From Ectobius pallidus (taxonomy: Eukaryota > Arthropoda > Insecta > Blattodea > Ectobiidae), in contig CAXKWD010000005.1 in the NCBI GenBank assembly GCA_964059195.1, forward strand, positions 146,039,265 through 146,103,264: 64,000 bases of DNA, read 5' to 3'. Below the pieces are notes generated by a model. It saw nothing but the letters and a program-made list of their open reading frames with translations. It was not told where the DNA came from and did no database searches. The translations under genes were made by a program, and so were the position numbers. How positions within the stretch are numbered: position 1 is the first letter of the stretch; every line of letters begins with the position of its first letter. Shown in pieces: positions 12,418-26,245 of this stretch.

Positions 12418-12716
12418 CAGCGGCGGCTGATGTGTTGTTTTCTAAATCTTACCTTCATAAATATACTATCTTTTCTCATTTAATATACCTTTTCCAAAAT
12501 TAATTTTCCTTCAGAATTCGTGTAATAAAATGCATAGATTCTTTCTGCATGTCACTCAGACATTTCCAAAATAAAAATTGCATCTAACAAAATAAGATTA
12601 GAGAATCTTATTCAATCTCATTCGACTCCAAAATTTATATGAGTATAGAGTGGGATTGTTTGCAACTGAACTACACAGTCTGTTTGTAAAAGTAATTATG
12701 TTTCTATTGGAATTGA

Positions 12717-12793
12717 TCAAGGTATAACTAGTTCATCAGCTTCTTCTTCTTGATCAGGTATGTCATTCTTCTTGTATCCGTACGTTTCCAATT
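12717..12793 (-). CDS. CRAL-TRIO gene terminal exon 7 with stop
   Basis: Acceptor TTTTTTAG at 12794-12801, then 24 codons (residues 320-343) and TGA at 12717-12719. The tail is acidic (DQEEEADELVIP) and lies outside the folded domain. The joined codon at the exon 6/7 junction is Glu319. The 3' UTR continues towards lower coordinates. Confidence 0.9.
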
Positions 12794-15700
12794 CTAAAAA
12801 ATAAATAAAACAATTTATTATAGTTCCTAAATAAATAAGCGAACATATAAAAAATAATGGTCCAGACTTATTTATACTAACTGTTACAGCAATTACTGTA
12901 GTATTAATATTACTTCTAGTAGCAGAAATATCAATAATAACGTAGTCTAAACTTACCTATTTAATTAACTTACTATTATTAATAAAATGTTCATATGGAA
13001 TTCGAAAATTTAATTACATCAATTACTACTGAATAATAAAATATATTTCGCTATATAATTAAAACATAACTTAATGAAAACAAATCGTAAGCATATATTA
13101 ATAATTTCGGTTTGATTAATTATTTCCAATAATTAGCAACTACTATTGAGCCTATAAGATAAATAGGATAATAGTCAAACTGAAATCATAAATATTAATT
13201 TTTATTTAAAAATTTGCACTTAAAATTTTACATGAGACAATCCCGTGTAAGCTACTGCTAGTGAGCGGATATATAGTTAAAAGTAAACATATTTAAACAT
13301 TTGTTATAAAAAACTCAGATCTGGCCAAGTGGGCTAAACAGTAGACCTATATTAAATTTTCCAATTATATTGTACACTACCAAAGCGATCATTTTATGAG
13401 TTTTCCCTTCGAAATATTAAGAAAATATGGCACTATGTCAAATAAACTCTTTTTATATATTTTTTGGGGGAAAAATCTTACCTATGAATTTGTCCTCATT
13501 TTCCAGAAGAGACATTCTCCATGCTTTGTTATCAAAACTGGGTTTTTTGCCCCCGTATTCAGCTGGCAGGATTTCCGGGCTGATGAACGCGTGAAGGGAG
13601 TTGAGATCTCGGCCATGCATGTAGATCTATAGATAAAACATACCGTATTACATTATAGGCTATTCGCTACATCTAATTTTATGGAAACAACGGTTAGATA
13701 ACAAAACTTCACTGAACATCACTATTACAGAACATAAAATCTCTGCCCCTTATCTGCTGAATTATATTCCTGTAATTACTGATTTTTAAAAATCGACCAG
13801 GTGAGAGTTTCGTAGTATCATTTAATGGCTCTTAGTTTTAAAAATAGCTGTTTTCACCTATAAACGTAGCAGTTTCATGATTATGCACTCCCTCCTTTAT
13901 GCGGTATCACATGTTCATTAGACTGGTCATGCAAAGTGAACACAGTACAGTGATTGAACGGATACTCATTATTTTTTGCAGATAATTGCCAACTCACTAG
14001 ATGGATAGCTTCAATTACCAGCTGGTGCAATACAACGATATGTGTCAGCACTTGAAAATATTAGCATTCAAATATCTCCAGTGAAGTAATATAGCCAGCT
14101 GAATGGTCTCACCTATAGTTTGTTCAGCCTGAGTTATTTGGTGCGTATCTATTAAAATACATGAATTGTTGAGAATAAAAAGAAATTGCTAATTAAACCG
14201 AGACAGCAATTTTGTTTTTTATTCGTATACACACACCAAGCCTGTGAAACGGTCAACGGAGAAAAGGAATGAGTTAGAAAAGATAACTGTTCGAGGAATA
14301 TTTTATTTTTAAAAAATTAAATAAAATAAAAAAGATGTAAAGTAAGTTTAGAAAACATTGATCTACTGAAATGTTGAATCAAATTTATGTATCAAGTAGA
14401 TGACTTTTGGTGAATCACGCAAATGTCTTTTGTACACCAAAAATCTTAAAGATAAATTGAAAGGCTAGTTCCATAAGGACGTAAGGCACAAGAACATAGT
14501 TTCGAGAAATCTTGATGTTTTTAAACAATGTTACCACTCACAAGCACAGGTCTTTTCTTATGACTGAGCAGAGGTTTAAGGCACAAGTATAATTTGTTCA
14601 CTGAGTATTTAAGAGATATGAGGAGGTGGCATAAATGTTAAAAGCTCAAAATTAAAGATGTGCCTTACGCCCTTATGGAACTAGCCCCTTTAATTATTCT
14701 AATGGAAGTAATGTAAAACATGAACTCCTAATAAAACATTCTCATGAAAGATTTTAGTAAAACCTTATCATGAAAGGTTTAACGCATTTTAAGCAAAATA
14801 CAAATTATTAAAATAATTTGTTATATTTTGAGTGGAAAAGGGGACATATTCCATGACTTTTATATCAGTTTTTATGGTACAGAAAGCAATTAAATATTCT
14901 TGTCATATATCACACTATGATCTATTTGCCGAAATTTGTGAATCATCAATGCAAAGTTTTTTATTTCTTTGTAAAAACATGTATTTGGCGGGAAATGCAA
15001 TTTTTTCGCTCATAACTAGCAAAAGAAAAGCTGAAAATTCGGCTTGGAGGTGCATTCGGACACCGTCCAATCTAAATGTAAAATTTGTAGCTTGTCTAGG
15101 GGTATAGCCTACGGCTCATACAGGGACCCTGGGTAACCTCACAATGGCCAATAAAAGAAATGTCTGTCTATGTTCAATATTTCAGATCTCTCCGTGCCCT
15201 AGGCCCTAGATTTGGCTGGGCATCCCACGCAAACGGACAGACGGACACTTCCTCTATTTATATTCCTGAAATAGTCCTTCTAGATATAACTCCAGGTCTA
15301 GGATATGATTTTCTCTATAATAGACTTACGAACAACGCAGTTTCCAGTTGCGATTTGCTAAAATCATAACCACCCGTGGTATTACTCTTTATATTTTTTT
15401 TTACTTTCTTTTGGTTCTTCAACACTAGGCACCTTAATAATGTGAGTACCTGAGGTGAGCCTATGGGGAAAGCGTGGGGGTTATATTGCTTGTGATAAAA
15501 GCTATACAAAGACTAGTGATACTCACTCTCTTGCGGATTTTGTCTTTGAGGAAAGGTTTGAGCACAGCAAACACAGCATCGAAGTAGAATGGCTGGTTGA
15601 TCACGTGGAATCCTTTGAATCTCAAGGGGAATGTTTCCTTTCAAACAGAAAAGAAAGGATTTTCTTAATACTGTTCCCTTCAATAAAAACTATCTTTATA

Positions 15701-18700
15701 GGTCCCTCAGGGACCACCAACGAAATACATGAGAAGACATCACTCTCTGTACAACAAAACACAATCAATGTAGACAAAAAAATCTGTTGCATGTTGTTAC
15801 AGCCCTTACTTCAGGTAAGAAAACAAGCACTTCATGATTACATAAACTGTCTTATTAACATAAATAAATTGCTGAGCTCAATTTTCTGGAACCTAAAAGC
15901 ATTAGATTGTGTATAGTACTGTTATTTATGGCATACCCAAGCCGCTTTCTTTGTTACGGGGAGAATTTTGCCACCAGCTCAATCCATGCTATTTATTGTC
16001 AAAACACTGATCAGATAGTTAGTTACCTTAGTCAATAAAAATCTAAGAATGCTTTGTGACAGTTACTCGTCTACTCCGCGTGGAGTCAAAAGCGGGTTTG
16101 CAAGATCTAGTGAACAATAAAACACGTGGGAAACGATTAGAACGAGGAAGAACTGAGGTCAGTGATAACAATGAGAGAATATTGCAACATTGCTTTTTTT
16201 TTAAGCCGTCTGGGTATGCAATAAAGTTCTATACCATATTATGTATGTAGGAATGTATGAATTTATGAATTCATTCGCACTGCAATTGGGGTTTGTATTT
16301 GGTGATAGGTTAAACATGCAACCGTTTACAGATTATTACAAATAGGCCTTCCCATTCTAATAAGTCACTACACATAATATTGCTTACAAGCTAAATTACA
16401 CATACTTAAACAATGAAATGTCAAAAAATCTGTGATTAAAATAAATACACGTGAAGTTGAATAATGAAATTAAAAAACCACACGTATAGTTAAATAATTA
16501 ACCTTTTCAGTGCTACTGACGAATAAATTCGTCACCTCAAGAATAATACAAAAGGAAACATTAAGATTAATAGTCTAATGCATTATGTAAAATATGAATA
16601 TTCTTATCCATCTGTCCGGATTGTCATTTATTGAAAACAACTATTGGACATAAATTTTCCCCACGATTTTAAGTTTAGTGCCCTTTAAAACCTTGAACAA
16701 CGAAATAAACAAACATCTGAGCTAGCTTCATTATGTGAAGGATTGCCATGGCTAACTGGATTGTAACGTCCAGTATGAACAGTGTAAAACAATATGTTGT
16801 CATGATAACTGATTTGCATTTGATAGATTCTTTCTAATATCTAATATATAAAGTCGAATATGTGTTTGTGGATATGTGGGTATGTATGTATGTTCCTTAT
16901 ACAAATCCACATTTCTTCACCAATTTGCACGAAATTTTGCACACATACCCAGTTAACCCCGGGAAGTAACGCGGTCAACATTAAAATTGAAATAAATCAG
17001 TCCTTCCCTTGAAAATTATATAATTTCTGAGAATATTATACTGAAAAAAAAATGAAATGCTGTTCAGTTCACATGACAACAGTGTATTGTTTACTCTGAT
17101 CACATAGGGCCTTGACAACTGGACTTTAACGAATTATGATTGAATCGATGCAATTGGCGAAAATAATTACTTTCTCTACCCTCGACATAAGAAATATTTT
17201 CTCACTTCAAATTTTGATGTAGAATAAGAGGTCGTATTGCAGGGACAACTTAAGTGTGTGAGTATGCTATATCAGAAGTCGGTAAATAGTGAGTTATCCA
17301 TAGCTGTAGGCTTTGTATTAGTTGAGATTTATCATAGGCCCTAAGCATGAGATGGAACATTTTGAGTCCTATACTCGCAATATATTATGTCCCGGGTTTT
17401 AGGGGAGGAAAGTATGAAAGTGATACTGCATTTCTATTTTATTTCAGCCCCGAAACGGTTGTAACATGAGAATGAGAAATAAAATTTTCCGTCAAGTCAA
17501 TACAATCTTATGTAATTTATGTTTCTTCTTATTTCAACCCCTCCCAGGCATGATGTGTAGAAGCAACGGAATGCAGCATTCGACATCCTCTATGAGCCAT
17601 AAAAAGCTATATCTAGCGTTTTATGATGGAATAGTTTGATAAATCTTTTTCTTCATTTCAAGTTTTACATACATATTATATAAGGACCTAGAGTTTAAAA
17701 ATCGAAAGTCCTCCATAAGTTAATTTCAAATTACAAAATACAAAGCCCGGGCGATGCTGGGCCTTTTCAGCTAGTATTACCATAAAATAGGCACTAAATT
17801 GGGCATTACTCCGGTACCGGTCAACCGATTTGGTCCAGTAGGCTTTTTCCCATGGACGTTATAAATGCGTATACCAAGTTTCATGCGCATATTTGAATAA
17901 TCGCGCGGACGGACGGACATACATTTTCCCATCTTCCACACTATCTTATAAAGTACTTAATAATCACACACTTCTAACCAAGTAATAACATATCAAAATA
18001 ATTATTCCTTGCTAAGAATAGGTTTATGGAGACACCTTTTCTTCATATTGGATGACGTTTGAAGAAAATTAATACAACAATATGAACAAAGCCGCTATCG
18101 ATTTACTTAAAAGTAGAGGATGTATGTGCATGTTTGTGGTATGAACCTGAAGTACGTGGGTAGGCCTACATTAGCCATGAGGTCGATAAATTCTACTAGC
18201 ACCCTGTCATTACCATTCAGTGTATAACGATACCAGGTCAGAATATAAAATTCCTGTTTTGATTCTACTTCCACTTGAAGCAAGGTTTCAGTACCTTCTG
18301 AATACCTATAGGCTAAAAGAGTTAAAATATATGACGCGATTCTCTTACTGTGAGCTCTTCCTGCATAAAGTTAGGTCTCTCTTACTTTCTAAAAAACGTT
18401 AAACTTATGTGTATTCACCATAAGACATAAGATTCAAAATGAAAGCAATTAAAATGACCTACAATTATTAAAATGTAAACATAGATTGCTTGTCACCAAT
18501 AATATAAAAGATTGGCAGTCCTAATGTTAAAGTACATTATAAAATGCAGTCCTATAATAAAAGTCATAACCCCTTTAAAATGTTAAAATTGTTGTGCTGT
18601 CCTCTTCACGACGCGTTTCGACGTCAATTCAACATCTTCAGGTGTATATTTTATTTGTGTAAAAAGAATAGTCGCAGGCTACATGTTGCTTCTTGTGTTG

Positions 18701-21700
18701 TTGGACGTGTACGTGGAGTAGACAAGTAATGTACATTACAGTTTTTGTATTATTTTTTTATCCCACGATGATTTTTAAAGAATTTAAATAATAGCAATAG
18801 AATAATTATACAATTACAGTGACTCTTAGTAATTCGAACCCCAAGGGGAATTAGAAAAATATTGAATTATCCAAATTTTGAATTAACCAAAACTGTGACT
18901 TTTTAAACGAAAATACCGTAAAAATGTTAAAAATAAACTCATTGCAAAAATTATAATTACTGTATAGTGAATCTTAGCTTAATGACTGCCATCCTGTTGT
19001 TATGATGTTAAATGAAACCTTTTTTTTCCTCACTAAAACTGTAATTCTAAATTTAATAAAGAACTGGTGTATGCTCCACGCTTTGACATTTTCAAACACA
19101 GTCACATTTGGAGGATAGAATGACCACAAAAATTTTCACAGAAGTGTTGAATCCCTCCAAGACTTTAGCGGAGGGGGTGAACTTCGCATTCCATTGAACA
19201 TCTATTCAGCAGGAGGAAGATAACGGTGGTTAAAAATACACTTTAGTACGGTATCTGCTGGCTGCTAGCGACTAGGGTTCTTCAGCGAAATAGAGAATTC
19301 TTGTGGAATTCCTGGAAGCAATGAACTCTTGGAATCCTTACAACATTAACATGAGCTAAATTTTGACTTCGAATTATCCAAATTAAGCTTAAAAAATTCG
19401 AATTAATTGCAATTTTTTAACACACATTTATATAGGAATTTCAAGGGAAACGAGTATATATTCGAATTATACAATATTTCGAATTAACCAAATTCGACTG
19501 TATTGTATTAATTGAGCATAAGTGGAATATTGTGTGTATTGTAAACATCAGAATTTAGATGTCATGGGACATCAAGCAAACATCAAATAATATTACATAA
19601 AAAAATCAGGTTAATATTTTAATTTTGACGGAGGAGAAAGATTTTAATTTTGATCAAAGAAATTAAATTAATGAAATAAACTGAGATAATAAACTGAAAT
19701 TGCAAACTGAAATTTCTGGTCAGGTCCCAGTCAAGGGTAATGAAATTCAAATTATGGCACAAATAGTTCAGAAAATCACTCTAAATACTTCAATCATCCC
19801 TTATCACTTTATCTCCTAAAATTCAATTATATCATGTAAAGTGTGTTAACGGAAAACTTTCTCGTTTTATTATAACTTATTTTAATCTAATATTATGACA
19901 TTGAAACAAATATATTTTTATTTTATTTATTTATCTTTCTGCACAACGCAGATTGCCTTGCAGACAAAGAATAACTTTCAACAAAGTATACACTTACACA
20001 CAAAAAAAAAATTACAAGCTTTCATTACAAGTTAGATCATAAACATAATGACAGGAAAATTAAAATTAAAATAATCAGTAATAAAACCATTAAACTTGGA
20101 GAAAGGAAACCTGTCCAGCTTAATTGTTGTTATTGTACAGGTGGTTTCTTAAGATTTGGATGGAAGTCCAATTTTTTATTTCAGTTCATTGCTGTTCACA
20201 CAAATTATGGGGAGCAGAAAATAAGTTCTTTTATCTATGTATGTAGACTATGTTAATGGTATTAGGGCTATATACTCAATTAATTTAATAAAATAAACCA
20301 GTATTGCTGCAAACCAGTATGGCTTAAAACTATTTTTATTACAATGTTAAACAATAAATCTTGCAGTACAATCTTGTAATACTTATTTATCATTTAGGAC
20401 CGTTATTGTAGAGCTTAACAAGCAAGTACGAAATTAATACAACTACCGCTAGCGTAATCTTAAGGGGGGACATACAGCTTTCGGTGAAATTCATAGGTGG
20501 GAAATAGGTAAATTTCATTATTTTTTCCCTCAGCAATGAATTACTCTACAATCTTGCAATCTGAGGTAATCTTTATTGGCTACTTTTACAATCGCATACT
20601 ATTTTCAAAATTAATCAAACTGTTACAGTTATGGGTAATTATCGTTACAAAATGGCAGCCATGTTTCATGTATTGAAATGCCGTTTCCGTGATAATTTCC
20701 ACAAATGGCAATATTTTTTACTGAATCTTTGTTCTATCTACTTGCAAACATCATATGAACAACCTCACTAACAATCTTTGGAATATCTACAGTATAAGTA
20801 TTTTTTAGGTAGATTTCGAAGAAAAATCTACCTATTGCAATGGATACCACTTCATGATTTTCGAAAAATTCTTTCATATCTTTACGTTTCATACTCCCCT
20901 AAGTACGAAACCACCGCCCGTTAAAAAAAAAATGTTGTGATATATATATATATCTTTACACGATAGCGGCCGTAATTTTGAAGATATTTGAACCAAATTT
21001 TATTATGTTATTTCTAGGCCTAATAGTTCGGACAAGTTCGTTAATGGGCAAATTTGGCCCAAGGGGGTGGTCGGGAGAGGGGGTTGAAATTTTAAAACAT
21101 TTATATCTCGGCCCCTATGAAGTATAGAGGGAAACTTTGTTTGAATAAATTAGAGTACTCCCTATGGAGTTCACAGTGACACCAACAATTCGGGGGTTTT
21201 GGGGGGTACGAGTGGGGGTGGGGGTGAGGGGATGGAAATTCGAAATTTTTGAAACCACGTCTTGTGGGGTATCGTTGAAAAGCTCTTGATGAGTACTCTA
21301 CAAATCAATAACTAGTTTCTTGATAGATCTCATATGACGCGAGATTTTAATGTTTGAAAATAATAACACTTAAAAGAATTATTATAATATCATAATTTTG
21401 TCTTGTTTAGCAGCATTGCTAATTTTATTCATTGCTGATCTTGCGCACGGCCTCCCAGAATATTATATCCTATTCTTGTTGTCAAAACAAATGATTGTAG
21501 GCTCTTCCTCTTTACCGAATTTAGTTCTTATTACTGCGGGTTTACCATGCCAAGGCTAAAAAAGAAGAGTGCTGCGCAGCGATAATAAATTAAACCAAAA
21601 GCACTTTGAAATCTACCTCAGCCTGTAGGCCTGCCTAAAGGGACTTTTTTTAAATCATGTTTTATTTCCTTTGTCATTTATATATATTAAATAAAATCAG

Positions 21701-24700
21701 GTAAACTGATGTAACAAAGTGCCAGTATGTTTTTGTTTAATCAGTTATGACTGCAATTATGATATGCAGAATGTTTTTTTTAAAATTGATTTCCAAGTTA
21801 AGCTCCAGATTTATTCATTAAGCAAGGCTTACGGAAGAAGAAAGGTCTACCATCTCGGCCACCTGGGTCATTTTAACGGTCTAGTTGGATAAGCGCATGT
21901 CAATTAATATGTTTTTTGTCATAGCTACCTGTATTTTAATTTCCAAGGCCTTATAAGATCACAGTAAAACAATAGGCTATGTTGTCAAGATAACTGATTT
22001 TCATTTTTTTTATAAATTCTTTCGAATACGTATATTACCATAAAATAGGCACTAAATTGAGCATTACTCCGAAACAGGTCAATCGATTTTATCCATTACT
22101 AGCTGAAAAGGCCCGGCGTCGCCCGGGCTTTGTATTTTGTAATTTGAAATTAACTTATGGAGGACTTTCGATGTTGAAACTCTAGGTCCTGATATAATAA
22201 TGTATGTAGAATTCGAAATGAGGAAGAACAACATATGGCACCCAGACTATTCCCTCAGAAAACGCTAGATATAGCTTTTTATGGTTCACAGAGGATGTCA
22301 AATGCTGCATTCCGTTGCTTCTACTCATCATGCCTGGGAGGGGTTGAAATAAGAAGAAACATAAATTACATAACATTGTGTTGACTTGACGGAAAATTTT
22401 ATTTCTCATTCTCATGTTACCATACAACCGTTTCGGAGCTGAAATAAAATAGAAATGCAGTATCACTTTCATACTTTCCTCCCCTAAAACCCGGGACATA
22501 ATACACTGCGAGCATAGGACTCAAAATGTTCCATTCCATGCTTAGGGCCTATGATAAATCTCAACTAATAAAAAGCCTACAGCTATGGATAACTGACTAT
22601 TTACCGACTTCTGATATAGCATACTCACACACTTAAGTTGCTCCTGCAATACGACCTCTTATTCTACATCAAAATGTGAAGTGAGAAAATATTTGTTATG
22701 TCGAGGGTAGAGAAAGTTATGTGACTGCATCACACTGTGCTTTATTTTCGTGTAATTCATTCTTCAGTAATTATTTTCGCCAATATATTACATGGAATCA
22801 TAATTCGTTAAAGTCCAGCAGTAGGCTATATAGTTGCCAAGGCCTTATGTAATCACAGTAAACAATTCACTGTTGCCATGTGAACTGAACAACATTTCAT
22901 TTTTTTCAGTAGAATATTCACAGAAATTATATAATTTTCAAGGGAAGGACTGATTTGTTTCAATTTTAATGTCGACAGCTATACTTCCCGGGCTTAACTG
23001 GGTATGTGTGCAAAATATCGTGTAAATTGGTAAAGAAATGTAGATTTGTATAAGGAACAAACATACATACATACATACATACATACATACATACATACAC
23101 ACTTTCGATTTTATATATTAGATGAATAGACGTCTTCCCATGGACATTATAAATGTGTATACCAAGTTTCATAAAAATTCGGTAAAGCGTATTTGAGTTA
23201 CCGCGTCTTTAAAATATTCACTAAATTGGGTTTTACTCCGGTACCGGTCTACCGATTTGGTCCAATATCAGTAGACGTCTTTCCACGTACATTATAAATG
23301 GGTATACAAAATTTCAGGAAAATCCAATAAAGCATATTTGAGTTATCGCGACTTCTTATATATTAACATAAAAACACTAAATTGGGCATTATTCCGGTAC
23401 TGGCCAACCGATTTGGTTCAATATCAATAAACGTCTTCCCATGGACATTATAAATCGTATACGAAGTTTCATAAATATCCGATAAAGCGTATTTGAGTTA
23501 TTGCGCCTTTAAAGTAGACACTAAATTGGGTTTTACTCCGGTACCAGTCAACAGATTAGGTTCAAATTCAATAGGGCACTTCTCATGGACGTCATAAATG
23601 GGTATACCAAGTTTCATGGAAATCCGATACAGCGTGTTTGAGTGATGGCGCCTTTCTATTAGAAAGGCGCCATAATCTATTAAAATAGGCACTAAATTGG
23701 GCATTACTCCGGTACCGGTGAACCGATTTGGTTCAATATCAATAGGGTTCTTCCCATGGACATTATAAATGTGTTTTCCAAGTTTCATGAAAATCCGAAA
23801 AAGCGTATTTGAGTTATGGTGCGTACAGACACACGGACAGACGGACAGACAGACAGACGGACAGACGGACAGACGGACAGACATTTTTTCGTCCACCACA
23901 CAATCTCATAAAGTACCATACTGGCACTTAATAAACCATTAATGTTAAATGAATGATTGTAGACAGTGTTGTTCATATGTTATTCACAAATACCCAGAAA
24001 AATAAAATCAGGTAAACTGATATAACCAAGTGCCAGTATGTTTTTTTTTTAAATCAGTGATACACGCAATTATGATAGGCCCATGCATAAAAGTTATTTT
24101 TGTAATAGATGTCCGAGTTAACTCCAAAAACAAAATGTGCCGGCAGTAATAATAATGATGCAATAGACCTACGATTCGCTGATATCTCTGTTTCAATTTA
24201 AAGCAGCCTTAAAGGTTATGAATGAATAATAAGCATATGAAATCTATCTGTCAGGAATTACATTAGGTATATTGCTGCACAGGAACGATAAGAAAAATAC
24301 TCACAGTAAAATATAGCCTAATGTAAATATCGGTAGTCTACATAACCATAGAATACACATTATAATATCAATATTCAACGGCTAGTTGTTATAAATCGTT
24401 TATTTAAGTTATTATTTAGCCACACTGACATCGTTATGAAGAAACAAATCAATGAAGGCTGCTAACAATATGAATAAACGATTGGCAATTTGTTAAGTTT
24501 TTTTAATACATTGTGGGTCTTGAAAGAATATTGATTACAAAATTAATATTGATATACGCGTTACTTCGGTACCGATCAACCGATTTGGCCCTAATTCAAT
24601 AGGCTTGTACCCAAAAACTTCATAAATTCGTATACCAAGTTTCAAGAAAATCCGATAAAGCGTATTTGAGTTATCCACGCCTTTGTGATATATTACCATA

Positions 24701-26208
24701 AAAAGGCACTAAATTGGGCATTATTCCGGTACCGCCCAACCGATCTGGTCCAATATTAATAGGCATCTTCCCATGGACATTATAAATAGGTATTCCAAGT
24801 TTCATGAAAATCCGATAAAGCGTATGTGAGTTATGGCGCCTTTAAAATATACACTAAATTGGGTTTTACTCCGGTACCGGTGAACCGATTTGGTCCAATT
24901 TCAATAGGGTTCTTCCCATGGACATTATAAACGCGTATACCAAGTTTCATTAAAATTCGATAAAGCGTATTTGAGTTAGAGACACACGGACAGACGGACG
25001 GACAGACGGACGGACGGACAGACGGACAGACATTTTTCGTCCCCCACACAATCTCATAAAGTACCATACTTAATAATACTTAATAATCACTCAGAAATAA
25101 TGATATTTGTGGTAGTTGTCAACAGTAACAGTTTGGTTATTTTTGAAAATAGTATGCAATTGTAGAAGTAGTCAATAAAGAGTATGTCAGATTACAAGAT
25201 TGTAGAGCACATCATTGCTGAGGAAAAAAATGAAATTCACCTATTTCTGACCTATGAATTTCACCGAAAGCTGTATGTTCCCCCTTAAAAGTAAAAGATC
25301 AAGATCAAAGTTTTTTAATTTGCTGCTGCTTTGATTGGAAATGCTTGTGTAGTTGTCATGTAACTGCTCCCTGGAGTTATTAGTATTTCCTTTTATGGAT
25401 ATATCCCTGGTATTTCGACATCGAAGTGCCATCTTTAAGGTGTAAGATGGAACCAATATAATGCTAATATATAAAAATTCCCTCAAAGGACACGATGAAA
25501 CTCATTAATAAAGTAGACAATATTTTTAATTTCCACTATTTATCATATCATTTTAACACAGTTAAAAATCCCCTTCCTAATTCGCTATACATAAGACGCT
25601 GCCGAATCTATTTCTGAACTGTACGATTCTTATGCAAGGATCAAACCAATTTATACGATGTAACGAAGACAAACTAATGCATTATACATTCTTTATCGAA
25701 GTTTCTATGCCTACAACCGTATCTCAGCTTTGTACAGTTTCCAAGAGGAAGCATTGATTTTCAATATCAGTGTAGCTCTAGAGAATAAGATGACATTACT
25801 TTGCACACAACTTCACTTGTATATACAAACTTCTGTAGTCATACATTTACACTATAGCATGCTTAGCATGCTTTGTAACACATTTAGATAAGACACAGTG
25901 CATTTGGCAACCAGCCCGCAACCTATATGGCATAGAAACAGGAAATGTTCATGTATTCTGCCAGTATATATTTCTTCACTTATTACTTTACAATAAAAAC
26001 TCCATATTGTTCGTGAAGGAAGATGTGAATATTTATTTTATAAACTACATTCGTGGCATCTTTGCTAATAGATCTATATCAGTAAAATATCCACCTAGGA
26101 AAAAATCTGCTTAAGCTTACCTTGTTTTCCGTGCTTAAATTTTCTATTATTATTATTATTATTATTATTATTAGCTTCATGGCAAAGGCAGTCAGTTGCC
26201 TGTTCCGC

Positions 26209-26245
<37 letters not shown>

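Larger units (their letters stand above)
20460..25288. mobile_element. 4.8-kb TTAA-flanked element with 168-bp TIRs (composite)
   Basis: TTAA at 20460-20463 and at 25285-25288 bracket inverted repeats that begin GGGGGACATACAGCTTTCGG and run about 168 bp (20464-20632 versus 25117-25284), sharing CTACAATCTTG, GCATACTATTTTCAAAA and AAACTGTTAC. TTAA duplication is typical of piggyBac-like elements, but the TIR start is unusual and no transposase is visible. The interior holds a two-copy dispersed repeat, a direct duplication, a dimeric minisatellite and an inserted Helitron. It lies wholly in CRAL-TRIO intron 4. Confidence 0.75.

Noticed and set aside
15455..15916. 153-codon plus-strand ORF, the longest frame in the window
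   Set aside because: It is antisense to exon 5 of the CRAL-TRIO gene; splice sites and domain motifs support the minus strand.
22966..23172. ORF with MYVCMYVCMYVC repeats
   Set aside because: Translation of a CATA tetranucleotide run within the Helitron.
23123..23935. regularly spaced repeats suggesting a CRISPR array
   Set aside because: Whole ~150-bp units repeat without unique spacers, and the DNA is eukaryotic; this is a minisatellite.
23498..23976. ORFs reading as repeated SVCPSVRLSVCP-type peptides
   Set aside because: They are translations of the ACGGACAG microsatellite and minisatellite units, not proteins.
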